Part shown: piece after piece, positions 47,790 to 57,723 of the stretch | How the letters are laid out: each line of letters starts with the position of its first letter | How positions within the stretch are numbered: the stretch's first letter is position 1 | DNA from: Plutella xylostella | Taxonomy: Eukaryota; Arthropoda; Insecta; Lepidoptera; Plutellidae | Direction: 5' to 3' | Length of the DNA: 64,000 nt | Assembly: GCF_932276165.1 (NCBI RefSeq) | Contig: NC_064009.1 | Span: forward strand, 4,526,001-4,590,000 | Made by a program: the position numbers and the translations under genes | Notes under the pieces: model-generated | Told to the model about the DNA's origin: nothing | What the model saw: the letters and a program-made list of their open reading frames with translations, nothing else | Database searches by the model: none

Positions 47790-50700
47790 GTAAGTTTCTA
47801 CTCAATGTTTTATTATTCAATACCACACCTCATGAGGTGAAAACTGATGATATATTTAGCATTTGTAAGAACAGTAGTATCGTAGTATGCAGTAGTAGTA
47901 AACTGCATTGCTTGCTTGCGTTGTGTTTATGACATTCTACTGTTGCATTGCTGAAGCCGTAGCGTAGTTCAAAGTTTGTTTACAGCCAATAGTCGCTTGT
48001 TCCGGACTATTAATATTGTTATTTATATGTATATGATATTGTTTACGAGCCGGAAGGCAAAAATAGAATCTGTGCGCCAAGCACGTGAAAGTGATGGCAT
48101 GCAACTAATAAACAGTCTGGCACATTTGCGTTGTTTAGGTTTGGAAGGTGCGCAGGTCACGGGCCCTTATTGAGGGCAAAGGGAAGTTATAAATCTGTCG
48201 ACGCGAACAATGGTGCGATAACGTGCACCTTGCGCCTGCGCCGATAGCGCCCCCGCCCCCGCGCGGGCCCCCCTCCGCCCTGCGTCGTCGTCGTCGTTGT
48301 GCGTTGCATCTTCCCTCGTCGCCGTCGCGACAACGCAACACCCGGCTATCCACACTCGCGCGGGAATTCCCATTACCAGTGTTTGGGCGAACACTTTGCG
48401 CCGCCATAATCGCGAACCGGAAAGCCGATAATTACACAATTTTAAATATACTTTCCTGTTGTAACTACTGAAATTATGGGCGGTTACAGATCTAGGCTGT
48501 GGGAATCATGCGAGTTTAATCAAAATATGAAAAAGTAATTGAGCACCAGATTTAAAGCAGGAATTTCGTTTAACTTATTTCAAATGTTTAACATTTTTGG
48601 ATGGAAGCAGCACAGAAATGTTACATCAGCGAGCTGTAAAAAGTCTCGTTACTATTTGGATACAAAATTCCACACATTCTTCTTCACAAGAGCACTCAAG
48701 ATTTGCAGATTGATATTAAAATGCTTGAAGAGATAATAGAGATTACCACGACCATTATCAAAAATAGTCTGTGGAGCCAGCACCTAGTTAATTAATCGTT
48801 TATATCAATCTATCAAATGACTTGTTGGCAACTTTTAATAAATCTAGTGGATTTATAGTAACAAATCATGTAGATCTCCTAGTAATTACATGAAATAATA
48901 TGTATTTTAATCAGCGAAAGCTAGCGCAAAAATTTGAAAGGAAAACTGAAATGACGATGATGTCTGGCAATCGAAGCGGCGGCGGCGGCGGCGGGGCGGC
49001 GCGGGCGGCGGGCGGAGTGACGCAAAGCTTATCGGTCAACGACCTTCACTCACACCTTGCTGAGCCCCACATCTCGCTAGCACCGCGCGCACGCGTGCCA
49101 AATACAGACACTCAACGAAATACCAACCTAGAGGTACATGGCATAACTCGAATTTGTCAATGATCCAATGTCGTTCGACATCGTCTGTCGCGTTCGAAAT
49201 AGAACGAACGAGAATAACCGCCGAATACTTAGTTGCCGCTAGTGTTCGAATTTCAAAAATGACAATGAGCATTCCGCGAGCCGCTAGATGCAGTCATCGC
49301 GACACGAGCCGCCACCAACTGGGTTATTCCCATTCAAATTAGCTACTGTGACAGAATTTTTCTAAGGATTTTCCTAGTACCTTGTATAATTGTTATTATC
49401 TTGTAAGGTGTATGGCAACCAATTTGTAGTATTAAATGTGACGTTACCAAGCTTCAGCCTCAAAACAATACAGAATCCTAACAGGCCGTGGCAAATTAAT
49501 AAACGTCCCGACTGTGACGTAACGTTGCGTTAACCGCGTCGCCCCGATTTGCGATGACTTAAAAGTGGCGGCAAAAATGGAACGTGGCCAAGATAGAATG
49601 GCCCGGCTGACAGGTAGGCGCCGACGAGACCTTGACCCTTTTACCGCTGAGCCGGCGCACAATACTGCTCCGTGACACCCGAGCCGCCGCCTGCGCACCT
49701 CGCGCCAGCCAATGGCAGCCAGGTGTGTCCGCACCAGCTAGATACCATCGCATCATTAGCGAGTCCGCCCAGCGCACTTGGCGCGTCGGCGATCTAGATT
49801 TAGGTCGCCGCTGGCGCCTAGGCGTCACAGCTAGGCCTTCTGCTGATAAGCGATGTTAATTTTAGCGATAATTGAGAGTCGTCGCACTCGTAGTGAGAGT
49901 CGGTAGCCGTGTGGCGCAGACTGGCGCAGTGTGCGGGCCCCGGGCCGGCGCCTGCGCACGCCGCGACACAATACGTGCGTAACTAGGCGAGCGCTCAATG
50001 CCACCTCTCTTGTTTCAGACGCGACAAACGGCAAACAAAGGACGATCGGCGAAATCATTACATTACATTACCTACTCGTTCTGTAGTGTGAACAGATAAC
50101 ATTTTATTTAAAATTCGCAAATGGATGATGTACAATTACTAACATATCTATTTAAAATATTGACCATTATGGCAGTGGGCCTGGCTGCTATGCTTTATTT
50201 TTCAGTTTTTAGGATTATCAGGATTATTATGATTAGGACACGAAAAAAAAACTTTCTTATAACATTGTTTTTTTGCACAATACTACCTATAACCGATCGA
50301 ATGTGTCAATGAATACTTTATTTACAATAAACTGTCTCAGTTTACGTAAGTGTAAGTACACACTAAAAGGATGCAAGCAAGTATGAAGTTCCTAGTTATC
50401 GCGGCGTCACCATAAACGGTAAAACCTGAACAGTAACAATAAGGCGACGAGACGGGTCAACGGTCGCTAGCCGGCGCCACTCAGACACAAATGGACTTAC
50501 GAAAAGTAATCACTAAATTTACTTTTAATTAAAATATTCATTGGCTTCTTCATTGTGAAGCGACATAATTTCCTAAAATGAAAAAAATCTATTCTTTGCC
50601 TAATAAATTCAGTAAATGCGCAATCCGACCGCGACGCCGAGTGTCTTGTGAAATTGTTCTTTTTGTTCGCGGACAGTTATGAAAAGTAATTACGAAACAC

Positions 50701-51840
50701 TTACTGTTGTCTGAGTAGTCTTCCATTCTTGTTCTTGTTAGAAATCATTTACAACAATACTAAATACATTCAATGTTAGTAGACATCAATCAACATAATT
50801 TTTGTAAGAAGTGGAAAGTGCTACGAATTTGGCTACGAAGCCTGTCGTAGCAAATTTCGTAGCAATGAAAAGAAAGTTGCGTAGCCACTCATAAGCATTA
50901 TTATAATTATTGATTGAACGTTCTGATCAATATTACAATTCTAGTCAAGACTATTAATATTAATTACGAGCAACAAGTCCCGTTCAATACCATTGTGTAC
51001 TAATAAAATAATCATAAACGAAAGAAATTACACGATAAATTTTCATACAATGCGTTGTCGTGATAAATGATTAATTCGTTGCGTTGAGCGTAATTACCCG
51101 ATATTGTTATGCGGCGCATGCGCAGGCCAGGCCGCGGCCGTGTCGACGCGCCGTGTAGCCGCCGCTCAAACACCCCAAAACGATCATCGTGACGGACGCT
51201 AATTGGCTCTGAATAATTTATACCGCATTCACACAGTCGAGGGAAAGTAAGGCGTCCGATGCTCGCGCACTGACATTCACTAATCTAGATAAACATTAAA
51301 TCGGACGGTGCACGTGTGCCCGCGGTTCAACGACCGACTAAACTCGCGCACTTTTTCGTTTACAGCGGAAAGTGTACGTCAAAATTTGAATTAACGAGGA
51401 ACGGATGTCTTTGGCCATTCTCGGCGTCGGCGGCGGGTGTGACGGTGCTCAGCCACCACGGCCACGGAGCGGAGCTGCCGCGGGGCTCCTTGTATTTCGG
51501 TAATTGCCCCGAGATGCTATCGCGAGCCACTTATTAATTATGAGCCTCAGAACCAGCGCTCGCGCATTTATTGACCTTATCTCCGGTGGGCCCTTGCGCT
51601 TCCTTTACCTGCTTATTCGTTAATAATCGTGTGCGACACCGCGGAACGGAGGCGCCGCGGGAACCGCGCGCTCAGTCGCTCTGCTTCTAGATGTGTTCGA
51701 ATTGTCATTCGCGTGTTACCGAATGATCTCAAAAAGAAAAGAAACGAGACTTCCTTCCTAAACGCCAAAGACAGTTGAAGGAAGGGGCCGGAGCCAAAAT
51801 AAACGTATTGCGTGACGCTCCCCGACAGCCGCCCCCCGGC
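47790..51840. other. Non-coding region with repeated GC islands
   Basis: GC islands lie at 48210-48420, 48970-49110 (CGG tract 48976-48993) and 49600-50000, separated by AT-rich DNA. An imperfect hairpin is at 50820-50863. The frames listed over the islands are overlapping, on both strands and low-complexity. No protein gene was recognised. Confidence 0.5.
50820..50863. repeat. Hairpin repeat built of GCTACGAA words
   Basis: GCTACGAATTTGGCTACGA pairs with TCGTAGCAAATTTCGTAGC around a 6-nt loop, with minor bulges. The stem is short (about 19 bp) and AT/GC mixed. There is no evidence that it is a microRNA. Confidence 0.7.
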
Positions 51841-51846
51841 TCGGGT

Positions 51847-51900
51847 TATAAATAGCGTCGGCGGTCCCTTAAGGCGCAGGCGCATCGTTTCCGGAGTGGA
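51847..51900 (+). promoter_or_regulatory. Candidate TATA promoter upstream of bantam
   Basis: TATAAATA (51847-51854, in GGGTTATAAATAGCG) lies in a GC-rich context, with CCTTAAGGCGCAGGCGCATC at the expected start-site distance. A second, weaker TTAAATAGAGG occurs near 52008. It is 4.3 kb upstream of the bantam hairpin on the same strand, with no intervening protein gene, which makes it a reasonable pri-microRNA promoter candidate. This needs 5'-end data. Confidence 0.4.
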
Positions 51901-53700
51901 AGTGTGTCGCTTCCGGCGCGGCGGTCGTTGACTCGGCTACGTCAGCGCGCCGCGAATAGCCCGCGCATTGTCGCCGCCGCATTCCCCGCCGCCGCCGACA
52001 CCACGGCTTAAATAGAGGAGCGCCTACAGGCGGCGGCGGCGGCGGCGCGGGGCAGCGGCCGCCGCGTCACGGGCTATTTGCGACGCCGCCGCCGCCGCGT
52101 GACGTGACGTCCTACGACGTACAACCTGCGAAACCACTAACCACATCATTTAGTAAGGGTCGTCGACGTAGTGCGGTGCGGACATCTCTAATTTGATCCA
52201 TTTACGATTTTTGCACCTCTATTGCACTGCTATTGCACCTTAACATCGATGAATTAATTAATTACAACACGAAGAGCATAAAATTATAACGCAGACTAGG
52301 TATAACAAATTATACCTCTTATCTGTGTCGGAAAAGCTTACCATGTTGTGCAAATCAATAAAATATATTTTCAAGTTTCCCGAACTTCGCGTGCACGTTG
52401 AATTCTTTTGTATGGGGTTTAAGGACCACTAGCAAAACTATCGTATTTGATGATTATTTGGCAAAACTTAAGCTCATTCCTTCATGACTAATTGAGCTTA
52501 AGATAAGCAGCACAATAGTGCCAACGAATTAATCAAGAAACATCGGGACAATTCACGAAATTCCTGTGAATCAATAAAATGAGATATTGCATGAACATCG
52601 GCGTCTTGTAGTGGCGTTAGTCAGGTGGTAGGTGTTTGCCACTGCGGCGCATGTGTCGGCGGCTGCAGCGGCGGCGGCGCGGGTAGCGCACTGCGGTGTC
52701 TCGGGTGAATAAATTCGGAGGGCTGCGGGCTCGGAATGCGGGCGGCGGCGGCGGGCGGCGCGGGGGACGCGGCGTGCGACTGGCGCGCCGCGCGCTGTCC
52801 CACGGTCGAGCCGCCCCCCCCTCCCCCCTCCACCCCGCCGCCCGCACTCGTCGCCCCCGCAGCTCGACCGGCCACTTTCTTTCGCGCCATAAAGGTCGTT
52901 TCAAACATTTCGGAATGTCGTTTGGTGACATTTGTCCGGCCGCGGGAGCACGGGCCGGCTCCCGGCCGCATTCGCGCACTCGCCCGCCCCCGCCCCCGCC
53001 CCGCGCCGCCCCGCTACGAGCCTCGCGAATGTAGCACGTGGGTAAATAATGCGCGATTTCGTTTATGACACTATAAAACAACTTAATTGACGTGACTTTG
53101 TCTTCAATCTTTATTGAATAGACAATCAAATAGCTGTAAACTTGAGCCATGCAGAGATATAATTGATGATAAGCAATTATTCGCAATAGATCCCTCGCGA
53201 GGCCGGCGCGTTCCCAGAGAGCGGCGACATGACTCAGCCGAAGGTTTAACTCCTAAAATCGTATTTCGTGACTTTGTAAAGTATTATCACACGAGTCCAC
53301 TTTCGACGCCAATGTGTGAACTAAGTTTCTCCAATTAATAGATTCGTTCCAATAGCAAACAGCGAGTGAGAGAAAGCCGGCAGGGTCATCGGCCGCGGCG
53401 GCCGTCACGTTTACTAAGTAATGTGGCGTAACGCTCAAACATCAAAACGTTTTCTCCGGAAAATACTTCCGCGCTTTCCTTGAACTTGCAACAATGGTGG
53501 AGCGGTGCATCGGCGCGAGTGCAGCGGCACCGGCGGCTATGAATGGAATGCGGCGGCGGAGGTTGCGCAAGCGCAAGGCTCGCCCGCGCTCGGCGGAATG
53601 CGGGCGGGGGGCGCGGGGCGGGGGGGGGCAGCCTCCCGGCCCGGCCATTCACGCCGAGAGGCGAAATAGCTGACCGTTAGTCCGCCGGTATGTGAGTCTA
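51880..53700. promoter_or_regulatory. Cluster of three CpG islands
   Basis: Dense GC blocks at 51880-52130 (CGG/CCG tracts and CGTGACGTGACGTCC), 52640-53040 (C-rich, with CCGCCCCCGCCCC) and 53490-53700 (G-run array 53602-53628) are separated by short AT-rich spacers. Long frames, such as 189 codons on the - strand at 52617-53186, are Arg/Pro/Gly-rich and not protein-like. Clustering 2.5-4.3 kb upstream of bantam suggests promoter and enhancer sequence. Confidence 0.45.
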
Positions 53701-55150
53701 CTCGCTAGCTGCTGCTGCCGAGACTCGATAGATGCGCCGATAAAGACAGACGACCTCTCAATTCCGATTGCGCTGGAATTTCGCCTTGTGTCTTTCTCCC
53801 TGCCTTGTTTGAATGCGTACTGGATCGATTCTTTGGATTAAATGTATTATTAAAACATTCTTTTTTATATAAACGTAAACGCTTACCTATTTACGAAGGT
53901 AAACCGAACTGAATTTTAACCAATCACTCCCAATATTTTCTACGTAAATTACTGAATTTCTCCACGAATATGTAAGTAAAATGTACATTTCTTAATTCCA
54001 GGTGGCACTTGAAGCCTGCAAGCTGCGCTGCGCTGCAGCCGGCACTTCCCGGGCAGTTCACAAACTACATCTAAACTATCTTCACTAAGTAGAATGCACT
54101 ATCCAACATACTAAACCCTCAACATATTCATAAACTAAAAACAAATAGAACATAACATGGAACAATAATCATAATTCGCATGCCTTAGATATAAATTTCG
54201 CAAAATTGGCTACGGGTTCGAGTGATGAAATTTTTAGACCTGCGAATTGCAATACTTGAAATCAAATCTATTTAGATTAAGGCGTTATTTTTTTCTTATT
54301 AACTTGCTACGATAAACAGGGTACGTTTTACAGACACCTACCGACGTAGCCAAATAACTAAGAAAATCATTTTCTCCATATTAATGACGAATTGCAAACT
54401 AAATTAATGTTGACCTTTTCATTTAACAAGGGCCTCAGTTTACAATGTAGTCTCTAGAATGTCATCGCAATCAAAGTGCTGCATTCTGGGGCAAGCGGCA
54501 GTTAACAACCGACGCATCTGCCTTCGGTACATTCTATGCATTGTTATCTGTGTGTTAGGAAATTCTATCGTTTAAGATGTAATTGCTTGAAATTTATGCA
54601 CGATTTCTGCGTACCTATAACTTTAACTTAAATTAGAACATCAGAAACAACTTGGAAGGCTTAGGTATAATAAGTAATTAATTATAACATTCACTTACTA
54701 TCAAAAATCTGTCCCACGCCCTAACACACCGCCACTTGAGGTATATTAGACATGTAGGGTGTATAACATAGGTATTGTCATATAAACAGTATCAATATGC
54801 AAAAACAAATTACCTAATAACGTTATTTTTAAGCTTTACATTCATAGTAACAATACTTACACATAGAATCGTTCAGAATATAATTTTGAACAAACTAGAT
54901 AAATAGAAACATATCTTTAAACGTCTCGGGTTATTTACGCTTTTCATAAATTATTGTTTCATAAATGCTCTAATTTGACCACATTATCACGCTTCAAACT
55001 AATTCCAGCCAACAGATAATGCTGATATCCGGCCGCGGCGCCGAAAAAACTAGGTAACATTTGAAGACGGCACATTTGTCATTATCAGAAGCGCAAACAC
55101 GCCTCGCGATAAAAAGCAACACATTTGCGCTATTTCCCATAGTTGTCAGT
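53701..55150. other. AT-rich stretch, no gene seen
   Basis: A plausible acceptor (TTCTTAATTCCAG, ending about 54001) precedes a GC-rich segment GGCACTTGAAGCCTGCAAGC, but no donor follows at a sensible distance. Otherwise nothing was recognised. Confidence 0.45.
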
Positions 55151-55156
55151 AATTAG

Positions 55157-55450
55157 AGCGGGGGCGGGGGCGCGGGGCGCGGGCGGACACGTGTGCCCCA
55201 CATCGCCGCGCCCGCGCCGCCGGACGTGACGTCACGTCACCTGCCCGCGCGAAGCCTCTCACTAATCATTCACTATTTGCATTGCTCTGCTCGCGGGTGC
55301 ACCCACAGCCGCGGCATGTAGGCAGCGCGTTGGTGCCGCCGCTTGCGTAACATTCAACACGGTAATTTCTATAAATGAGTGTAATGTGGCGGTGGCGCCG
55401 CCGCCCCCGGAGCGCCTTGTGCGGCCGCCGCTGCCTAATTAGACCCGCGG
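55157..55450 (+). promoter_or_regulatory. Proximal CpG island with G-run array, CRE and TATA-like box
   Basis: Contains G runs at 55160-55186 (five, five, four and three G with short C/CGC spacers), a 14-bp palindrome ACGTGACGTCACGT holding a full CRE (55227-55234), and TATAAATG (55370-55377) followed by a GC-rich leader. It lies 0.7-1.0 kb upstream of the bantam hairpin. A proximal promoter or enhancer is inferred from these elements and position. Confidence 0.45.
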
Positions 55451-55651
55451 TGTGGGAGAACCCGCATTACTCTGTAACCAACGCTGCCGCCAACGTTTAT
55501 TGCTATTTTAGTCGATTCAAAACGTTGACTAAGCAAAACGCGAATGAATGAGCTCTAATCGACTTGTTAATATCTAACTCGACTGCCTCATAACCATTAT
55601 CATTCCGCATAACATTGGCACTGGAGACGTGAATCCTAGCAGTAGATTGGC

Positions 55652-55660
55652 CTGGAATGT
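55652..55660. promoter_or_regulatory. Consensus TEAD/Scalloped site
   Basis: TGGAATGT (reverse complement ACATTCCA) is the classical TEAD/Scalloped binding site and lies about 500 bp upstream of the bantam mature arm. In Drosophila, bantam is an established target of the Hippo-pathway coactivator Yorkie, which binds DNA through Scalloped or Homothorax. Use in this species is inferred. Confidence 0.4.
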
Positions 55661-56105
55661 CTGCGATATCCACCTAGTAACGTCGGCAATTAGCCAAAGG
55701 AAACAAGCATTGTGGCTGTCGAAGCCGTGAGTCAGCATGATGTCATGTGTCGAATGGGAGCGTCCCGGCTCCCGGGCCTCAGATCCCGGCCACCCCCGCT
55801 GTACACGTCGTGTGTCCTAAAACCGACTGTATCACCGGTGAATACAGTTCTTAGGTGACGCATTTTTTTCTTGCTATGAGGCACATAGTGTGAGTGACCG
55901 AATAGCGCAAATATTTCATTCGAGTATGATCATAATGAACTTACAACGCTTATGTATTTTATTCATTTTCTTATATTTTTTATTATTCGTTTTGGTCTAG
56001 TTTTTTCCTAAGCAGTATCAAGAACCAGAGGAAGAGGAAAGAAGAATAATCCATTATGACGTCTGAAGCTACGAAGAGTGGAAGATGAAGACCGAAGAGT
56101 GAACT

Positions 56106-56197
56106 ATGAGGAATTACGAAACTGGTTTTCATAATGATTTGACAGATTGTTGAGTATTCTGAGATCATTGTGAAAGCTGATTTTGTTCCTATGTCGA
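56106..56197 (+). ncRNA. bantam: bantam microRNA precursor
   Basis: The 3p arm at 56160-56182 starts TGAGATCATT and continues GTGAAAGCTGATT, the bantam mature sequence. Seed GAGATCA is intact, with G at position 11 where the fly form has U, as I recall for Bombyx. The 5p arm at about 56120-56142 (AACTGGTTTTCATAATGATT then TGA) pairs with it through a long helix with several G-U pairs and one or two mismatches, around a 17-nt loop (56143-56159). The lower stem continues (AGGAA with TTCCT). A CNNC motif (CGAC, 56195-56198) lies just downstream. bantam is a conserved arthropod microRNA that promotes tissue growth and blocks apoptosis, for example through the pro-apoptotic gene hid in Drosophila. 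It lies alone in the long protein-free region, as a single-hairpin locus. Confidence 0.96.
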
Positions 56198-56375
56198 CGG
56201 AGATGGCGTGATTCGGCGTGTATTGAAGATAGAAGCGAAGATTGAAGAATATCAATATTCTCACTGTTATGTTTTGTGTACTTGATTACTTTGTATAGGT
56301 TTATAGTACTAGATACACGTAGATTTACATAGAGTCAAGCATTTTGTGTTTTTATAAAATTAGCCATAAAGTTAT

Positions 56376-56381
56376 AATAAA
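56376..56381 (+). terminator. Polyadenylation signal downstream of bantam
   Basis: AATAAA stands 194 bp past the end of the mature bantam arm, the first canonical signal after the hairpin on the + strand. AT-rich background makes single hexamers weak evidence. Confidence 0.35.
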
Positions 56382-56760
56382 ATTGATAGGTATCCGTACC
56401 TTTCTACTAGATTGTGTAAAAATGTAATTAAGTATCTAATGTTACCTAGCAGGTAAAATTTTTAAGTGTCGAACCTAAAATCCTTAATTCCCACCAGTAT
56501 CGCTATTAAATAGATATGATTAATGCAAATGGGTATATTTCTGTAAAAACCCTAAATATACGAATAATGTACCATTTGTCTTTATAAATAATACCTACCG
56601 ATTTTCAGTTGGTTAATCTTGGGTTTAACCTTACACATACATACACTGGTATAAGTTGCTTTTCAGATAAAATCAGTGCTATTAATGGTCCTAAATTTAT
56701 AATTCAGCGTTATATTATCACTAATTCAATCATAAATAATATATCATTAGTACTGTCTGT

Positions 56761-57090
56761 ACTATACTTGGTGTACGAAGGATAGACCGAATCCGGAACA
56801 CCACGCTACGCTCCTCGACTCGTATCACTGATGTGGGCGCACAGACTGCGAAGCTGAAGTGGGCCTGGGCAGGCCACGTCTGTCGCATGCACCCGGACCG
56901 GTGGGCCAGAATTGTCACCGAGTGGGTGCCCAGTGATGGACGTCGGCGACGCGGAAGACCCAGGCGGAGATGGCGGGACGACCTCGACAGGTTTTTGCCT
57001 CAATGGCCGAAGGAAGCACATGATCGGGAACGGTGGTCAGTTTATAAGGAGGCCTTTGCCCAGCAGTGGGACACGAAACAGGCTGCATAA
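56761..57090 (+). pseudogene. C-terminal 109 residues of a LINE reverse-transcriptase protein
   Basis: The frame reads from RRIDRIRNTTLR through KLKWAWAGHVCRMHPDRWAR, then DGRRRRGRPRRRWRDDL and AFAQQWDTKQAA, ending in TAA just before the A tail. KW.W.GH..R and RGRP..RW.DDL are hallmarks of the C-terminal region of many insect RTE/jockey-type LINE proteins. The endonuclease and RT domains are missing because of 5' truncation, so it cannot be functional. No internal stop is present. Confidence 0.88.
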
Positions 57091-57103
57091 AAAAAAAAAA
57101 AAA
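56761..57103 (+). mobile_element. 5'-truncated LINE (RTE-like) with 12-bp target-site duplication
   Basis: AGTACTGTCTGT occurs at 56749-56760 and again at 57104-57115, directly after a 16-nt A tail. This is the signature of target-primed insertion. The insert is only 343 bp and open in one frame from its first base to TAA at 57088-57090, so it is a severely 5'-truncated but undecayed copy, about 580 bp right of bantam. Confidence 0.93.
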
Positions 57104-57176
57104 AGTACTGTCTGTGAAAAAGAAAGAAAAAGTCGCCAAAAACTAATTTTGTATCGGGAAAATTCACGGAAACGCC

Positions 57177-57723
57177 TTTAAAGGTGAAGCGAGCAACACG
57201 TAGGAAGTATAATCCTAACTAATATTATAAATGCGAAAGTAACTGTGTCTGTCTGTCTGTCTGTTACTCTTTCACGCCAAAACTACTGAACGGATTTGAA
57301 TGAAATTTGGTATACATATGGTATACACCCTGGGAAAGAACATAGGCTAGTTTTTATCCCGGAAATCCCACGGGAAAACTTTTTAAGGCGAAGCGAAGCT
57401 TGCGGGAACAGCTAGTAATATTATAAATGCGAAAGTAACTGTGTCTGTCTGTCTGTCTTTTACTCTTTCACGCCAAAACTAATGAACGGATTTGAATGAA
57501 ATTTGGTATAGATATGGTCTAGACCCTGAGAAAGAACATAGGCTACTTTTTATCCCGAAATTCCAACGGGAAAACTTTTTAAGTTGAAGCAAAGCTCGCG
57601 GGAACAGCTAGTAATTAATATAAGTGAAGTAAAGTATCAATCATACGATAATATTTATTACTATACTTACTAGGTGTTGCTCGCTTCACCTTAAATGGTA
57701 TGATTGATTTACTTTACTTAATT
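57177..57723. repeat. Interleaved inverted repeats around a Helitron dimer
   Basis: Arm A (57177-57210, AGGTGAAGCGAGCAACAC core) is inverted at A' (57663-57695) with about two mismatches. Arm B (57621-57646, AAAGTATCAATCATAC core) is inverted at B' (57698-57720) with small differences. The order A-B-A'-B' is interleaved. The Helitron-like dimer sits between A and B, as if inserted into an older foldback element. Confidence 0.75.
57213..57611 (+). mobile_element. Head-to-tail dimer of Helitron-like elements
   Basis: Unit 1 (57213-57415) starts TCCTAACTAATATTATAAAT and ends GGGAACAGCTAG. Unit 2 (57416-57611) follows immediately, beginning TAATATTATAAATGCGAAAG without the TCCTAAC cap and ending again in ACAGCTAG. 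The (GTCT)n tract, GAACGGATTTGAATGAAATT core and ACGGGAAAACTTTTTAAG block are shared with the solo copy at 18923. Units differ by a few percent, so they are two insertions or an old end-bypass product rather than a very recent duplication. Confidence 0.85.

Larger units (their letters stand above)
56016..56400 (+). ncRNA. Candidate terminal exon of the bantam primary transcript
   Basis: A strong pyrimidine tract and acceptor (GTCTAGTTTTTTCCTAAGCAG, ending at 56015) is followed by a purine-rich stretch (CCAGAGGAAGAGGAAAGAAG) typical of exonic splicing enhancers. The bantam hairpin comes next, then AATAAA (56376-56381). The 3' end is set about 20 nt past that signal and is approximate. Nothing coding is present; the 93-codon - strand frame over it is a shadow. 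Whether the hairpin sits in an exon or an unspliced transcript must come from RNA data. Confidence 0.45.

Noticed and set aside
52617..53186. 189-codon open frame on the - strand, with overlapping frames on both strands
   Set aside because: Low-complexity Arg/Pro/Gly/Ala composition in a GC island where stops are rare; several frames are open at once and there is no splice or start support.
54002..54055. Possible exon after TTCTTAATTCCAG
   Set aside because: No matching donor within a sensible distance and no conserved frame.
55983..56264. 93-codon - strand frame over bantam
   Set aside because: Antisense shadow of the microRNA region; no coding features.
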